Assembly (NCBI GenBank): GCA_032334235.1
Contig: JAVSGI010000003.1
Span: 124,001-188,000 of the forward strand
DNA: 64,000 nucleotides
Reading direction: 5' to 3'
Source of the DNA: Paracoccaceae bacterium Fryx2
GTDB taxonomy: Bacteria; Pseudomonadota; Alphaproteobacteria; Rhodobacterales; Rhodobacteraceae
Shown here: positions 34,577-44,266 of the stretch, piece after piece
Layout of the letters: each line of letters begins with the position of its first letter
Position numbering within the stretch: position 1 is the stretch's first letter
Notes under the pieces: generated by a model
What the model was told of the DNA's origin: nothing
Seen by the model: the letters and a program-made list of their open reading frames with translations, nothing else
Database searches by the model: none
Made by a program: the position numbers and the translations under genes

Positions 34577-35619
34577 GGCGATGTCAGCGCCTCGGTCAGG
34601 GCCATGCGGTCTCGCTTGCGCACCAGTTCATAAAGCCCGAGCGGCGTCCAGCCCGCCAGACTGGTTTCCGCCGATTCGCCGCGGAAGGCGGCGCGCAACA
34701 CCTGTTCCAGCGTGGCGCGGTCTTTCTTCGGCATCGGCGCGAAATCGACCACCACCTGGCCGCCGAGGCCCCGAAGCCGCAACTGGCGCGGCAGGTCGCG
34801 GGCGGCGGCGACATTGGCCTTCATGCCGGCCGCGGGCGAGGTGTCGGGGCCGGTGTTCACATCCACCGCGACCAGCGCGCGGGTCGGCTCGATCATCATG
34901 TGGCCGCCGCCGGGCAGCGGCACCTGCGGCGTCAGCAGCAGGTCCACCATCTCGGCCACGCCCTGCGCGGCGAAGGCCCCTGCCCCGTCGGCCACCTCGT
35001 CGGGCGCCGGGTCGGACCAGTCGCGCCAGGCGATTTCCTGTGCGCCGGGGCCATCGACCAGCAGTTCCGGCCCGCCGTCGAGGTCGGCCAGCACCGCCTC
35101 GGCCAGATCGCGCATGGCGCGGATGTCGTCGGCAATCTCCTCCGCATCGGCAAGCGCACAGGCCGACCGCAGGATCAGCCCCAGATCCTCGGCCGCGCCC
35201 GCCATGCCCTCGGCCGCCAGCGCGTCAAGCTCGTCGCGCAGATCCTCGTCATGGATGCGGCGCGAGATGTTGCGGCCGGGCGCGCCGGGCGTGATGATGG
35301 CGAGGCGGCTCTTGAACAGCAGGCGGGTGGTCACCGGCACGGCCTTGCCGGGTTCGGGCGTGCCCGTCACCTGCACCAGCACGCGCTGGCCGGGGGCAAG
35401 GCCCGAGGCCTGGCGCAGGAAGCCGCTGCCTTCGGGCAGCTTGACGAACACACCGCCCTGGCCCTTCATCTGCCGGTCGATCACCACGCGGTAGATCGCC
35501 CCCGGCACCGGCGCATCGCCATCGGGGTCGATCAGGAAATCCTCAAGCTGGCCATCGACGATCAGCGCGGCGGCGGGGCGGCCCTTCATTGTATCGAGTG
35601 CAACGACGCGGCCCTTCAT
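34573..35619 (-). CDS. rng: Ribonuclease E/G family protein
   Basis: This 348-residue endoribonuclease is close to the catalytic core of RNase G and shorter than E. coli RNase G (about 490). An S1-like region near the N-terminus includes [14 protein letters not shown]. The catalytic block [15 protein letters not shown] carries the metal-binding aspartate. The zinc-link CPxC of RNase E is not seen, so this is the short alphaproteobacterial type. The ATG at 35619 overlaps the maf stop by 4 bases. Confidence 0.85.
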   Translation of the reverse strand: MKGRVVALDTMKGRPAAALIVDGQLEDFLIDPDGDAPVPGAIYRVVIDRQMKGQGGVFVKLPEGSGFLRQASGLAPGQRVLVQVTGTPEPGKAVPVTTRLLFKSRLAIITPGAPGRNISRRIHDEDLRDELDALAAEGMAGAAEDLGLILRSACALADAEEIADDIRAMRDLAEAVLADLDGGPELLVDGPGAQEIAWRDWSDPAPDEVADGAGAFAAQGVAEMVDLLLTPQVPLPGGGHMMIEPTRALVAVDVNTGPDTSPAAGMKANVAAARDLPRQLRLRGLGGQVVVDFAPMPKKDRATLEQVLRAAFRGESAETSLAGWTPLGLYELVRKRDRMALTEALTSP

Positions 35620-36194
35620 GCGGCCCTCCGGTAAAGCGGGTATCCGGCGGATGCCAGAAGGGTGGCGGTTTCGGCGACGGGCAGGCCCACGACGCCGGTG
35701 AAAGAGCCGGAAATCCACGGGATGAAAGCCCCGGCCAGGCCTTGGATGGCATATCCTCCGGCCTTGCCCTGCCATTCGCCGCTTTGCAGATAGGCGTTCA
35801 GCTCGATGTCGGACAGGCGCTTCATCTTGACCGTGGTCACGACCTCGCGCGTCCAGACCTTCTCGCCCCGCCGCACGGCCACAGCCGTGATCACGTCATG
35901 CCGCCGCCCGCCCAGTGCCACCAGAAAGGCCGCGGCCTGCCCGGCATCGGCGGGCTTGCCGAGGATGCGACGACCCAGCGCCACCGTGGTGTCGGCACAG
36001 AGCACGATGTCGTCAGGCCCGGCCTCCACCGCCAGCACCTTTTCGCGGGCGATGCGCGCGCAATAGGGGCGCGGCAGTTCGGCGCGGCGCGGGTCTTCGT
36101 CAATATGGGGGGGAAGCACGGCGTCGGGCACCACGCCCAACTGCGCCAGCAAGTCCAGCCTGCGTGGGCTGGCGGAACCGAGGATCAGCCGCAT
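35616..36194 (-). CDS. maf: Maf family nucleoside triphosphate pyrophosphatase
   Basis: This 192-residue house-cleaning enzyme hydrolyses non-standard or pyrimidine nucleoside triphosphates. The start [14 protein letters not shown] is the family signature. [11 protein letters not shown] holds the catalytic Asp, and [22 protein letters not shown] the later conserved block. It lies between infA and rng in the same operon and overlaps rng by ATGA. Confidence 0.95.
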   Translation of the reverse strand: MRLILGSASPRRLDLLAQLGVVPDAVLPPHIDEDPRRAELPRPYCARIAREKVLAVEAGPDDIVLCADTTVALGRRILGKPADAGQAAAFLVALGGRRHDVITAVAVRRGEKVWTREVVTTVKMKRLSDIELNAYLQSGEWQGKAGGYAIQGLAGAFIPWISGSFTGVVGLPVAETATLLASAGYPLYRRAA

Positions 36195-36237
36195 GGCAGC
36201 GACCGGCGCAAACCGGCCCGGGATGACCGCGATGCGA

Positions 36238-36456
36238 TCACTTGAAGCGATAGTTGATGCGGCCTTTCGACAGGTCGTAGGGGGTCATTTCCACCTGCAC
36301 CTTGTCGCCTGCCAGAACGCGGATGCGGTTCTTGCGCATCTTGCCTGCCATCGTCGCGATCAGTTCATGGCCATTGTCCAGCTCGACCTTGAATGTCGCG
36401 TTCGGCAGGAGTTCCTTCACGACACCGGGGAATTCGAGCGTATCTTCCTTGGCCAT
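36238..36456 (-). CDS. infA: Translation initiation factor IF-1
   Basis: This 72-residue protein has the standard IF-1 OB-fold: [39 protein letters not shown] and the closing [13 protein letters not shown]. The length is exactly that of the family. It binds the 30S A site during initiation. GGAGAGACC precedes the ATG. It is probably transcribed with maf, rng and yacG downstream. Confidence 0.98.
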   Translation of the reverse strand: MAKEDTLEFPGVVKELLPNATFKVELDNGHELIATMAGKMRKNRIRVLAGDKVQVEMTPYDLSKGRINYRFK

Positions 36457-36528
36457 GGTCTCTCCAATAAGGTATGGCCCGCGTCCAGCGCAGGCACGGG
36501 GCGTAGATGCGCCCGGTTTCGCCGTTTT

Positions 36529-37422
36529 TCAAGCGAAAAATGCAGGCCCCGCCCGGGTCACGTCGAATGCCCGCCCGTCGTCCTGCTCCGGCCAGTGCGC
36601 GAGGTTCAGAACCCCGCCGTCGGCGCGCACCTCGGCAATTGCCGTGCGGCTGATCTCGGCCAGCACCCAGCCCGGGGCGTTGATCGCGCCTTCCGCCAGA
36701 ATTCCGGTATCGGCCCAGCCCCGGTCGGGCGGGCCGTAGATCGAGGCCGCGCCGACATTGCCATCCACCGGCGGGCAGAAGGCGCAGTCACCGACCGTGG
36801 GCGCATGGACAACGACGCACTGGTTCTCCAGCGCCCGCGCCATGCAGCCGACCCGGACGCGGCTGAACCCGGCCATCCCGTCGGTGCAGGAAGGCGCCAA
36901 CAGAATCTCGGCCCCCGCCTCGGCCAGACGGCGCGCCAGCAGCGGAAACTCGCTGTCATAGCAGATCACCACGCCGATCCGGCCCAGCGCGGTGTCGAAC
37001 AGGGTCAGCCCCTGCCCCGGCACCACATCCCAGGTTTCGCGCTCGAACCGGGTCATGATCAGCTTGTCCTGATGCCCGACGATGCCGCCGGGGGCAAAGA
37101 GCGTGGCACGGTTCACCGGCCGCGCGCCCGTGAACACCGGACCCGAGGCGCCAAGGATATGCACGCCATGCGCCCGCGCCAGCGCCAGATGCAGCGCATC
37201 CGACGCCGGGCGGTGCGAGGCCACCTCGCGCAGCGCCGGTTCCAGATCGGCAGCCACGGCGGCGCCGCCAAGGCTTGCCAGTTCCATCGCGCCGTATTCG
37301 GGGAACACCAGCAGGTCGGCCCCCTGCCCCGCCGCATCGGCGACCCAGGCGGAAAGCTTGGCCTCGTATCCGGCCCAGTCGTCGAACCAGTCCAGCGGAT
37401 AGGCGGCGGCGGCAATCTTCAT
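36529..37422 (-). CDS. Carbon-nitrogen hydrolase (nitrilase superfamily)
   Basis: This 297-residue enzyme has the Glu-Lys-Cys triad of the superfamily: E42 in LLVFPEYGAMEL, Lys in VGHQDKLIMTRFERE, and Cys in LLAPSCTDGMAG. Such enzymes cleave amides or nitriles (omega-amidase, N-carbamoyl amidase and others). I start at the ATG at 37422; the longer frame overlaps the acetyltransferase gene. It lies in an insertion of three accessory genes between infA and the phosphatase gene. The substrate is unknown. Confidence 0.88.
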   Translation of the reverse strand: MKIAAAAYPLDWFDDWAGYEAKLSAWVADAAGQGADLLVFPEYGAMELASLGGAAVAADLEPALREVASHRPASDALHLALARAHGVHILGASGPVFTGARPVNRATLFAPGGIVGHQDKLIMTRFERETWDVVPGQGLTLFDTALGRIGVVICYDSEFPLLARRLAEAGAEILLAPSCTDGMAGFSRVRVGCMARALENQCVVVHAPTVGDCAFCPPVDGNVGAASIYGPPDRGWADTGILAEGAINAPGWVLAEISRTAIAEVRADGGVLNLAHWPEQDDGRAFDVTRAGPAFFA

Positions 37423-37432
37423 CGCAGGCTCC

Positions 37433-38017
37433 TTACAGGCTGCGCATCCAGAATTGCAGCGGCTTGCGGCTGTCGCACGTATCGCCCACGTCGCGCCAGC
37501 CGAAATCGGCCACCACGCCGGGCAGCGGCCGGTATCCGCGCTTGCGCCAGAAGGCCTCGTGGCTGCGCGCACCCGCCGGGCGCGCCGGATGATCGTCGGG
37601 CCGGATCACCGAACAGAAGGCGGCATGGGGCCGCCCCAGCGACCGGGCATGGGCCTCGCGCGCGTCGAAGAAGCGGTGCCCGAGCCCCTGTCCGCGATAG
37701 GCCGGAAGCAGCACCGATTCGGCGCAATAGAAGATGTCGCTCAGCGCCAGGCCGGTATGGGCAAAGGCGGCGGCGAAGTCGTTCGCGTGGTCTTCCATCG
37801 GGGTGCCGGTCGCGGCCCCCACCAGCGTGTCACCGTCGAAAGCCCCCACCAGCAGCGCGCCGGGGCTGGCGCGATACCACCCAAGGTAGCTGCGCTCATA
37901 CTCCATCGAGCCTTCGTAGAGGTAGGGCCAGTCGCGGAATATCGTGATGCGCAGCCGCGCCACATCGTCCAGCGCCGCATCCAGATCGGCCCCGGACAGG
38001 CTGCGCAGCGTGATCAC
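37433..38017 (-). CDS. GNAT-family N-acetyltransferase
   Basis: This 194-residue protein has the acetyl-CoA motif LPAYRGQGLGHRFFDARE in the middle of a GNAT fold, and a substrate-side N-terminus. It starts inside the end of the SnoaL-like gene (4-base overlap) and ends 10 bases before the nitrilase gene, so the three genes form a unit. The acceptor could be an amine, a small molecule or a protein. Confidence 0.85.
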   Translation of the reverse strand: MITLRSLSGADLDAALDDVARLRITIFRDWPYLYEGSMEYERSYLGWYRASPGALLVGAFDGDTLVGAATGTPMEDHANDFAAAFAHTGLALSDIFYCAESVLLPAYRGQGLGHRFFDAREAHARSLGRPHAAFCSVIRPDDHPARPAGARSHEAFWRKRGYRPLPGVVADFGWRDVGDTCDSRKPLQFWMRSL

Positions 38018-38409
38018 GAAATCTGCCGCAGCCAGTCGGCCAGGTTGTAGAAGGTCGTCACCCGCGAAATCCGGCCGTCGCGCAGGTCGAAGAACGCCCC
38101 CGCTGGCAGGATGTAACTCTGGCCCCGCGCCTCCGGCAGCCCCGGGTCGGTTTGCAGATAGGCGCCATGCACCACGAATTCCGCCGCCCCGCGCGTGGCG
38201 TCGTCGTTCACGAACACCACCAGATCGTGCAGCTGCTCGCGGTAACTGACGCCCATGTGGCCGCAGAATTCGGCAAACAGCGCGTTGCCGCGCCGGATGC
38301 CGCCTTCGTTGACCCGGTGTTCCACATCGTCGGTCACGCAGGCCAGCATGGCCGCGCCATCGCCTGCGTTGAACGCCGCATAATAGCGCTCGATCACGTC
38401 ACGTCCCAT
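38014..38409 (-). CDS. SnoaL-like / ketosteroid isomerase-like NTF2-fold protein
   Basis: This 131-residue protein has the NTF2-like cone-fold pattern: ERYYAAFNAGDGAAMLACV, EHRVNEGGIRRG, and the closing DGRISRVTTFYNLADW. The family includes isomerases and cyclases and also binding proteins without known activity. It overlaps the phosphatase gene upstream by 11 bases and the acetyltransferase downstream by 4. The function cannot be given from sequence. Confidence 0.82.
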   Translation of the reverse strand: MGRDVIERYYAAFNAGDGAAMLACVTDDVEHRVNEGGIRRGNALFAEFCGHMGVSYREQLHDLVVFVNDDATRGAAEFVVHGAYLQTDPGLPEARGQSYILPAGAFFDLRDGRISRVTTFYNLADWLRQIS

Positions 38410-38872
38410 GCTGTTCTCCTTGCAGCGGCGGGCCGAAGCGCGCCAGCATCCTGTCCCGTATCTGGTCGCGCGCCTTGCGATAGGCGGCCAGCTTGGCCTC
38501 GCGCCCCTCGCCGATGGCGGTGGGGTCGAGGATCGGCCAGTATTCCACGTCGAGATGAAACAGCCGTGTCAGATCCAGCGCCTGACGCTGGCTGGCGGGC
38601 GACAGCGCAATGATCAGGTCGTAGCCCGTCAGGTCGTCGCCAAGTTCCTGCATCTCGTCGAAGCTGCGCGACTGGTGGCGCGACAGCTCGATTCCCAGCT
38701 CCTTGCAGACGGCGATGGAAAAGCCGTCGATCTCCATGCCGTTGGTCACGCCCGCCGACTGGACATAGACCTTCTGGCCGTAGAGCCGCTTCATCAGGCC
38801 CTCGGCCATGGGGGAACGCACCGCGTTGTGGTCGCAGCAGAACAGCACCGACTGGGGCAAACGGTCCGTCAC
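38399..38872 (-). CDS. Low-molecular-weight phosphotyrosine phosphatase family protein
   Basis: This 157-residue protein has the P-loop CDHNAVRS (C13-X5-R19), the general-acid aspartate region WPILDPTAIGEG, and a matching length. Family members dephosphorylate tyrosines or reduce arsenate. The thioredoxin-coupled arsenate reductases need extra cysteines (around 82 and 89) that are not seen here, so arsenate reduction is unlikely. It sits in the housekeeping operon 2 bases after UPF0262. Confidence 0.88.
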   Translation of the reverse strand: MTDRLPQSVLFCCDHNAVRSPMAEGLMKRLYGQKVYVQSAGVTNGMEIDGFSIAVCKELGIELSRHQSRSFDEMQELGDDLTGYDLIIALSPASQRQALDLTRLFHLDVEYWPILDPTAIGEGREAKLAAYRKARDQIRDRMLARFGPPLQGEQHGT

Positions 38873-38874
38873 CC

Positions 38875-39354
38875 CTACCCCCAGTGCAGCACGCAGATCA
38901 GCGTGAACAGCCGCCGTGCCGTGTCGATGTCGACATCGGCCTTGCCGTCCAGCCGTTCCTGCAACACGCGCGCGCCCTCGTTGTGGATGCCGCGCCGCGC
39001 CATGTCGATCGCCTCGATCTGGCTGGGCGGCAGGCGCTTGACCGCCTCGAAGTAGCTTTCGCAGATCTGGTAGTAGTCTTTCACAACCTGCCGGAAGGGG
39101 CCGAGCGACAGGTGGAACTCGCCCACCTTTTCCGTGCCCTCCGTCGCGATGTCGAACACCAGCCGCCCCTCGCGGATCGCCAGCCCCAGCCGGTAGGGGC
39201 CGGGCGGGATGGCGCGGTCGTCGCGCAGCGGCATGGCGAAGCTGTTTTCCTCCAGCAGGTCGAAGATCGCGACCTTGCGTTCCTGCTCGATCTCGGGCGT
39301 GGGCGCGGCCAGACCGCGCTCGTCGATCTCGATGTGGCAGATGCGGTTGCTCAT
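38875..39354 (-). CDS. UPF0262 family protein
   Basis: This 159-residue protein matches UPF0262, a family found next to hisD in alphaproteobacteria. The start RICHIEIDERGLA, the block LVFDIATEGTEKVGEFHLSL, and the C-terminal HNEGARVLQERLDGK, with a probable helical bundle, agree. It overlaps hisD by 4 bases. No function is known. Confidence 0.92.
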   Translation of the reverse strand: MSNRICHIEIDERGLAAPTPEIEQERKVAIFDLLEENSFAMPLRDDRAIPPGPYRLGLAIREGRLVFDIATEGTEKVGEFHLSLGPFRQVVKDYYQICESYFEAVKRLPPSQIEAIDMARRGIHNEGARVLQERLDGKADVDIDTARRLFTLICVLHWG

Positions 39355-40661
39355 CCCTGCCCCCCGTTCAGCCGGTCAAGCCGGGCGCGCACCGAAAGCC
39401 CGTGCGCCTGCAACCCTTCCGAAACCGCCAGCCGTTCCGCCGCAGGCCCGATGGCGGCCAGCGCCGCCGGGGTCATGCGCGCGATCGTGGTTCGCTTGAG
39501 AAAATCCATCACCGACAACCCGCTTGAAAACCGCGCCGACCGCGCCGTTGGCAGCACATGGTTCGGCCCGCCCACATAATCGCCAATCGCCTCCGGCGTC
39601 CATGCCCCCAGAAAGATCGCCCCGGCATGGGTGATCTTTTCCGCCAGCGCCTCGGGGTCGGCAACGCAAAGCTCCAGATGTTCGGGGGCGACGCGGTTCG
39701 ACAGCGCCGCCGCCTCGTCCAGATCGCGCACCACGATCACCGCGCCGAAGTCGCGCCACGAGGCCGCGGCAATCGCCCGCCGCTCCAGCGTTTGCAGCCG
39801 CAGGTCCACCGCCGCGGCCACCGCCTGCCCGAAGGCGGCATCGTCGGTGACCAGGATCGACTGGGCGCTTTCGTCATGCTCGGCCTGGCTCAGCAGGTCG
39901 AGCGCGATCCAGTCCGGGTCGTTGTCGCGGTCGGCGATCACCAGAATCTCGGAGGGCCCGGCAATCATGTCGATGCCCACCTTGCCGAACACCCGCCGCT
40001 TGGCGGCCGCGACATAGGCATTGCCCGGCCCGGTGATCTTGTCGACCGCCGTGATGGTTTCGGTGCCATAGGCCAGCGCCGCAATCGCCTGCGCCCCGCC
40101 GATGCGATAGACCGTGTCGACCCCGGAAATCTGCGCGGCCAGCAGCACCAGCGGGTTGACCGCGCCGCCCGGCGTCGGGCAGGCGATCACCAGCCGTTCC
40201 ACCCCCGCCACCCGTGCCGGAATGGCGTTCATCAGGACCGACGACGGATAGGAGGCGAGCCCCCCCGGCACATAGAGCCCCGCCGCCGAGACCGGCCCCC
40301 AGCGCCAGCCGAGCGAGGCGCCCGCCGCATCCTCCCACCGCTGGTCTTCCGGCATCTGGCGCGCGTGATAGGCGCGGATGCGCTCGGCCGCCAGTTCCAG
40401 CGCCGCGCGGTCCTCGGGCGACACCTTTGCCACCTCGGCCGCGATTTCGGCAGCCGAGAAGGCGAGGGTCGCGGGCGTCAGGGTCAGCCGGTCGAAGCGC
40501 GCGGTCAGCTCGATGACGGCCTGATCGCCGCGCGCCCGCACGTCGGCAATGATCGCGGCCACCGCGTCATCGACATCGGGCGCATCCTCGCGCTTCATGC
40601 CCAGCAGGGCGGCAAAGGCGGCCGGGAAGCCGACGTCGGCGCTGTTCAGAAATCGGGGCAT
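39351..40661 (-). CDS. hisD: Histidinol dehydrogenase
   Basis: This 436-residue zinc enzyme oxidises L-histidinol to L-histidine in two NAD-dependent steps. Blocks visible are VSAAGLYVPGGLASYPSS, YRIGGAQAIAALAYGTETI, KITGPGNAYVAAAKR, IAGPSEILVIAD, and LLSQAEHDESAQSIL with catalytic and zinc-binding residues. The C-terminal GPNHVLPT also fits. I start at the ATG at 40661 (MPRFLNSADVGF), because the frame upstream has no similarity. No other his genes are in the window. Confidence 0.96.
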   Translation of the reverse strand: MPRFLNSADVGFPAAFAALLGMKREDAPDVDDAVAAIIADVRARGDQAVIELTARFDRLTLTPATLAFSAAEIAAEVAKVSPEDRAALELAAERIRAYHARQMPEDQRWEDAAGASLGWRWGPVSAAGLYVPGGLASYPSSVLMNAIPARVAGVERLVIACPTPGGAVNPLVLLAAQISGVDTVYRIGGAQAIAALAYGTETITAVDKITGPGNAYVAAAKRRVFGKVGIDMIAGPSEILVIADRDNDPDWIALDLLSQAEHDESAQSILVTDDAAFGQAVAAAVDLRLQTLERRAIAAASWRDFGAVIVVRDLDEAAALSNRVAPEHLELCVADPEALAEKITHAGAIFLGAWTPEAIGDYVGGPNHVLPTARSARFSSGLSVMDFLKRTTIARMTPAALAAIGPAAERLAVSEGLQAHGLSVRARLDRLNGGQG

Positions 40662-40816
40662 GGCGGATACTCCTTTGCGCCTCCCATAGCGCGCCCGGGC
40701 CCGCGCCTCAAGCGCCGCACCGCCGCAAGGGCGCGCACCGGTCCGGCGCCGGATGGCCGCCCGCTTTTCCCGCACCCGCAGCCATCGCCCCGATTTTTCT
40801 ACGAAAAATCCCGCGT

Positions 40817-41293
40817 TCAGCCGTCATGCCCGGGCGCGCGGTGCGAGGGCGCAAGGTAGGGCCGCGTCACGTCCTTCAGCGTCACGTCCAGCGCCTCGAC
40901 CTCCAGCGCGAGGGCGCCGTCGCCTGCCAGTACCAGCACCACCCGCCCGGCCCCCTCTGCCCCCGGCTCGAACCGGATCGCCAGCAGCGACAGCACAAGG
41001 TCGCGCTCCCCGCGCGAGATGCACTGGGTGCGCACCGCCAGCACGGCTTCAAAGGCCAGCACCGCCTGCACCCGTTCATAGCCGCGCCCGGCCCGGTCGG
41101 CCGCCGCTCGGTCTTCCCAGCGGAAACGGTTGACCAGCAGCGCAAAGCGCCGCCGATTGCGGTCAAAGCGCATCTCGGTGACGGGAAACACCGCGTCCTG
41201 CACCAGCGTCGAGATCACCTCCAGGTCGGCGGCATCCATCGCCCCCAGATAGAGCGGCTTTTCGGCGCCGTCCTCAAACCTTGCGTCCGCCAT
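40817..41293 (-). CDS. DUF2948 family protein
   Basis: This 158-residue protein belongs to DUF2948, an alphaproteobacterial family found beside murA and hisD. The start PLYLGAMDAADLEVISTLVQDAV and the block RFALLVNRFRWED are typical. Its ATG overlaps the murA stop (TGATG), so it is translated with murA. A 155-base gap separates it from hisD. The function is unknown. Confidence 0.9.
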   Translation of the reverse strand: MADARFEDGAEKPLYLGAMDAADLEVISTLVQDAVFPVTEMRFDRNRRRFALLVNRFRWEDRAAADRAGRGYERVQAVLAFEAVLAVRTQCISRGERDLVLSLLAIRFEPGAEGAGRVVLVLAGDGALALEVEALDVTLKDVTRPYLAPSHRAPGHDG

Positions 41294-42561
41294 CAGACCG
41301 TCACCCGCTCGATGTGCGCGCCGCAGGCGCGCAGCTTTTCCTCGACCCGCTCATACCCCCGGTCCAGATGATAGACCCGGCTGACCACGGTTTCGCCCTC
41401 GGCGGCCAGGCCCGCAAGGATCAGCGACACGCTGGCCCGCAGGTCGGTCGCCATCACCGGCGCGCCGCGCAGCTTGTCCACCCCGGTCACCGTCGCGGTG
41501 CCGCCATGCACGTCGATCTTCGCCCCCATGCGGATCAGTTCCGGCGCGTGCATGAAGCGGTTCTCGAAGATCCGTTCTTCCAGCACCGAAACCCCGTCGG
41601 CGGTGCACAGAAGCGCCATCATCTGCGCCTGCAGGTCGGTCGGGAAGCCGGGGAAGGGTTCGGTCACCACATCCACCGCCCGGATGCGGCCGTTCTTGCG
41701 GCTGACCTTCAGCCCGCGGTCTGTTTCCGTCACCGACACGCCCGCGGCATCCAGCTTTTCGCAGAACGCCCCGACCAGTTCGATCCGCCCGCCCAGACAC
41801 TCGACCTCGCCGCCGCAGATCACCGGGGCCAGCATGTAGGTGCCAAGCTCGATCCGGTCGGTCACCACCGGATGGGTGGCGCCGTTCAGCCGGTCCACCC
41901 CCTGGATGGTGATGGTCGAGGTGCCCTCGCCTTCCACCTGCGCGCCCATCCGGCGCAGGCAGCGCGCCAGATCGACGATCTCGGGTTCGCGCGCCGCGTT
42001 CTGCAGCACGGTCGTGCCCTTGGCCAGCGTGGCCGCCAGCAGCGCGTTCTCTGTCGCCCCGACCGAGACGAAGGGAAACGCCACCACCGCGCCGCGCAGC
42101 CGCCCGCCGGGGGCGCGGGCATGGATGTAGCCCTCGCGCAGATCGAGTTCCGCCCCCATCGCCTCCAGCGCCTTCAGGTGCAGGTCCACCGGCCGCGCCC
42201 CGATGGCACAGCCGCCGGGCAGCGAGACGATGGCATGTCCGTCACGCGCCAGCATCGGACCCAGCACCAGAATCGACGCCCGCATCTTGCGCACTATGTC
42301 GTAGTCGGCCGTGTGGTTGGTGATGGCATGGCTCGACATGGCCAGCACCTGACCGCCCTGCAGGCTGGCGACCTCGGCGCCCAGCGACTGCAGAAGCTGC
42401 GTCATCGTGCGGATGTCCGACAGCCGGGGCGCGTTCGTCAGCGTCAGCGGCTCCTCGCTCAGCAGCGTGGCGGGCATCAGTGTCAGGCAGGCATTCTTTG
42501 CCCCGGCGATCGGAATCACCCCATTCAGCGCGCCACCGCCCCGCACTACGATCGAATCCAT
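41293..42561 (-). CDS. murA: UDP-N-acetylglucosamine 1-carboxyvinyltransferase
   Basis: This 422-residue enzyme makes the first committed step of peptidoglycan synthesis, moving enolpyruvate from PEP to UDP-GlcNAc. The N-terminal IAGAKNA has the K22/N23 pair. The reactive cysteine is C118 in [13 protein letters not shown], so fosfomycin should act on it. The length is normal and the fold is the two-domain EPSP-synthase type. It starts 7 bases after the small basic protein gene upstream. Confidence 0.97.
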   Translation of the reverse strand: MDSIVVRGGGALNGVIPIAGAKNACLTLMPATLLSEEPLTLTNAPRLSDIRTMTQLLQSLGAEVASLQGGQVLAMSSHAITNHTADYDIVRKMRASILVLGPMLARDGHAIVSLPGGCAIGARPVDLHLKALEAMGAELDLREGYIHARAPGGRLRGAVVAFPFVSVGATENALLAATLAKGTTVLQNAAREPEIVDLARCLRRMGAQVEGEGTSTITIQGVDRLNGATHPVVTDRIELGTYMLAPVICGGEVECLGGRIELVGAFCEKLDAAGVSVTETDRGLKVSRKNGRIRAVDVVTEPFPGFPTDLQAQMMALLCTADGVSVLEERIFENRFMHAPELIRMGAKIDVHGGTATVTGVDKLRGAPVMATDLRASVSLILAGLAAEGETVVSRVYHLDRGYERVEEKLRACGAHIERVTV

Positions 42562-42568
42562 CTGCGCC

Positions 42569-42766
42569 TCAGTCTTTCTTGTTGCCGTCGGACCCGGTTT
42601 CGCCTGCGGCCCGCGCCTTCGCCTGTGCCTTGCGCCGGGCCATGTTGACCTTCAGCGCCGCCTTCAGCCGATCCGCGCGCGCCCGCCCCCCGGCCGCCTT
42701 GCCGGGCGCCGGCCCGTCGTCGTGCGCGTCGGGGAGGGAGGACGGGTCTTCGGGAGTTTCACTCAT
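42569..42766 (-). CDS. Small lysine/alanine-rich protein upstream of murA
   Basis: This encodes a 65-residue protein with an acidic N-terminal third ([17 protein letters not shown]) and a basic helical C-terminal part ([20 protein letters not shown]). No domain is known to me, but the block [16 protein letters not shown] recurs in small proteins at this place in Rhodobacteraceae, so it is likely real. It may bind nucleic acid; that is a guess from composition. It is the first gene of the murA unit. Confidence 0.65.
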   Translation of the reverse strand: MSETPEDPSSLPDAHDDGPAPGKAAGGRARADRLKAALKVNMARRKAQAKARAAGETGSDGNKKD

Positions 42767-42877
42767 GCCCCCTCTGTAGCGCAGCCGCGAAAAAGCGTCC
42801 AGATTGCGCTTGCACGCCGCAGAGATTGCGTCTAATCAGCCGCCACGCCCGGTGAAACCCACCGCAAGGGCATCGGC

Positions 42878-42952
42878 GCTGTGGTAGCTCAGTGGTAGAG
42901 CACACCCTTGGTAAGGGTGAGGTCGAGAGTTCAATCCTCTCTCACAGCACCA
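42878..42952 (+). tRNA. tRNA-Thr (GGU)
   Basis: This is a complete 75-base cloverleaf starting GCTGTGGTAGCTCAG. The anticodon stem-loop is ACCCTTGGTAAGGGT with anticodon GGT, the T arm has AGTTCAATCCT, and CCA is encoded. It is on the strand opposite to murA. The 213 bases to modC hold no gene. Confidence 0.96.
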
Positions 42953-43165
42953 TAAACATCAATAAAGACAGACAGCTGGGCAGACGGGTCGAGAAGCAGG
43001 CGCGGTTGCCCCGGGCGCGACTTCGCCGCAACCTGTGTTGCACGAAGCGGTGCGGATTATGACCGCGACTGGCGCATTTTCGGGGCACCCTGCCCGCTCG
43101 GGCCGCCAGCACTGCCGAACACCGGCCCGCCCGTGAGGGCCGGGCGGCGGTGCGCTGGCAAGGGA

Positions 43166-44266
43166 TCAGCCGCCGACGGCGTCCTGCTGTGCAGCCAAAG
43201 CGATGTGGTCGCGTGCCACCGACATGGCTTTGAGGATGGCATGGACCGCGTCACCGGGGGCAAGGTTCATCTCTGCCGCCGCGCGGCGGGTGATGCGGGC
43301 GATGATCTCGGTTTCGCCCATCGCCAGATGCACCATGACGGCGGGGCCGTCGCCCTGCTGAAGCGCCGTCACGCGCGCGGGCAGGATGTTCTGCGCCGAA
43401 AGCCCGACGGGCCGGTCGCGCGACAGGATGACCTCATGCGCCATGATCCGCACCCGCAGCCGGGTGCCGGGGGGGCCCTGCACGCCGGGCAGGAAGATCG
43501 GGCCGGCGGCGGTGTCGAGCCGGGTCAGGCCGTCGTCCTCGGGCCCCGCGATCACGGCGGGCAGCAGGGCCGCCACCTCGCGGATGCCCATGGCGCGCAG
43601 GGCCTCGGGGTCGGCCATCACCTGCGCCGTGGTGCCTTCCCGCAGGCTGTGGCCCCGGTCGATCACCAGCATCCGGTCGGCCAGCAGCTGCGCCTCGTTC
43701 ATGTCATGGGTGACCAGCACCACCGGCATGGCCAGGTGCGACCGAAGGCCGATGACCTCGGCATGGAGCTTTTCGCGGGTGGCACGGTCCACCGCCGAAA
43801 AGGGCTCGTCCAGCAGCAGCACGTCGGGCTTGCGGGCCAGCGCGCGGGCCAGCGCCACGCGCTGCTGCTGCCCGCCCGACAGCTGCGCAGGCTTGCGATC
43901 TGCCAGCCCGTGCAGATTGACCAGATCGAGGATGCGCGCCGCCTCGGCCCGGTCGGGGGCGGCCATCGCAGCCAGCACGTTCTGCGCCGCCGTCATGTGC
44001 GGGAACAGCGCATAACTCTGGAACACGATGCCGACATGGCGGCGGTGCGGTGCGATATCCAGCCCCTTGGCGGTGTCGAGCCACGACTGCCCCCCGACCG
44101 ACACGCGTGCGCAAGCGGGCGTCCAGAGCCCCGCAATCGTGCGCAGCAGCGTCGATTTGCCGGACCCGGAATGACCGACCAGCGCCAGCAGTTCCCCCGG
44201 CTCCACCCGGAATGACACGTTCAGCGGAATGGGCGCCTCGGCCCGTGCCATCACCTCCAGCGCCAT
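43166..44266 (-). CDS. modC: Molybdate ABC transporter ATP-binding protein
   Basis: This 366-residue protein is the ATPase of molybdate import. Walker A is GHSGSGKST, the Q loop is in FQSYALFPHMT, the ABC signature is LSGGQQQR, Walker B is LLLDEPFSAVD, and the H loop is THD. Residues after about 290 form the molybdate-binding TOBE domain (SAQNILPARVTALQQG). Its first codon shares a base with the modB stop, so translation is coupled. Confidence 0.95.
   Translation of the reverse strand: MALEVMARAEAPIPLNVSFRVEPGELLALVGHSGSGKSTLLRTIAGLWTPACARVSVGGQSWLDTAKGLDIAPHRRHVGIVFQSYALFPHMTAAQNVLAAMAAPDRAEAARILDLVNLHGLADRKPAQLSGGQQQRVALARALARKPDVLLLDEPFSAVDRATREKLHAEVIGLRSHLAMPVVLVTHDMNEAQLLADRMLVIDRGHSLREGTTAQVMADPEALRAMGIREVAALLPAVIAGPEDDGLTRLDTAAGPIFLPGVQGPPGTRLRVRIMAHEVILSRDRPVGLSAQNILPARVTALQQGDGPAVMVHLAMGETEIIARITRRAAAEMNLAPGDAVHAILKAMSVARDHIALAAQQDAVGG

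Noticed and set aside
38399-38872. Low-molecular-weight phosphatase as an arsenate reductase (ArsC) for the arsenic genes
   Set aside because: It belongs to the conserved housekeeping operon far from the ars genes and lacks the extra cysteines used by thioredoxin-coupled arsenate reductases.
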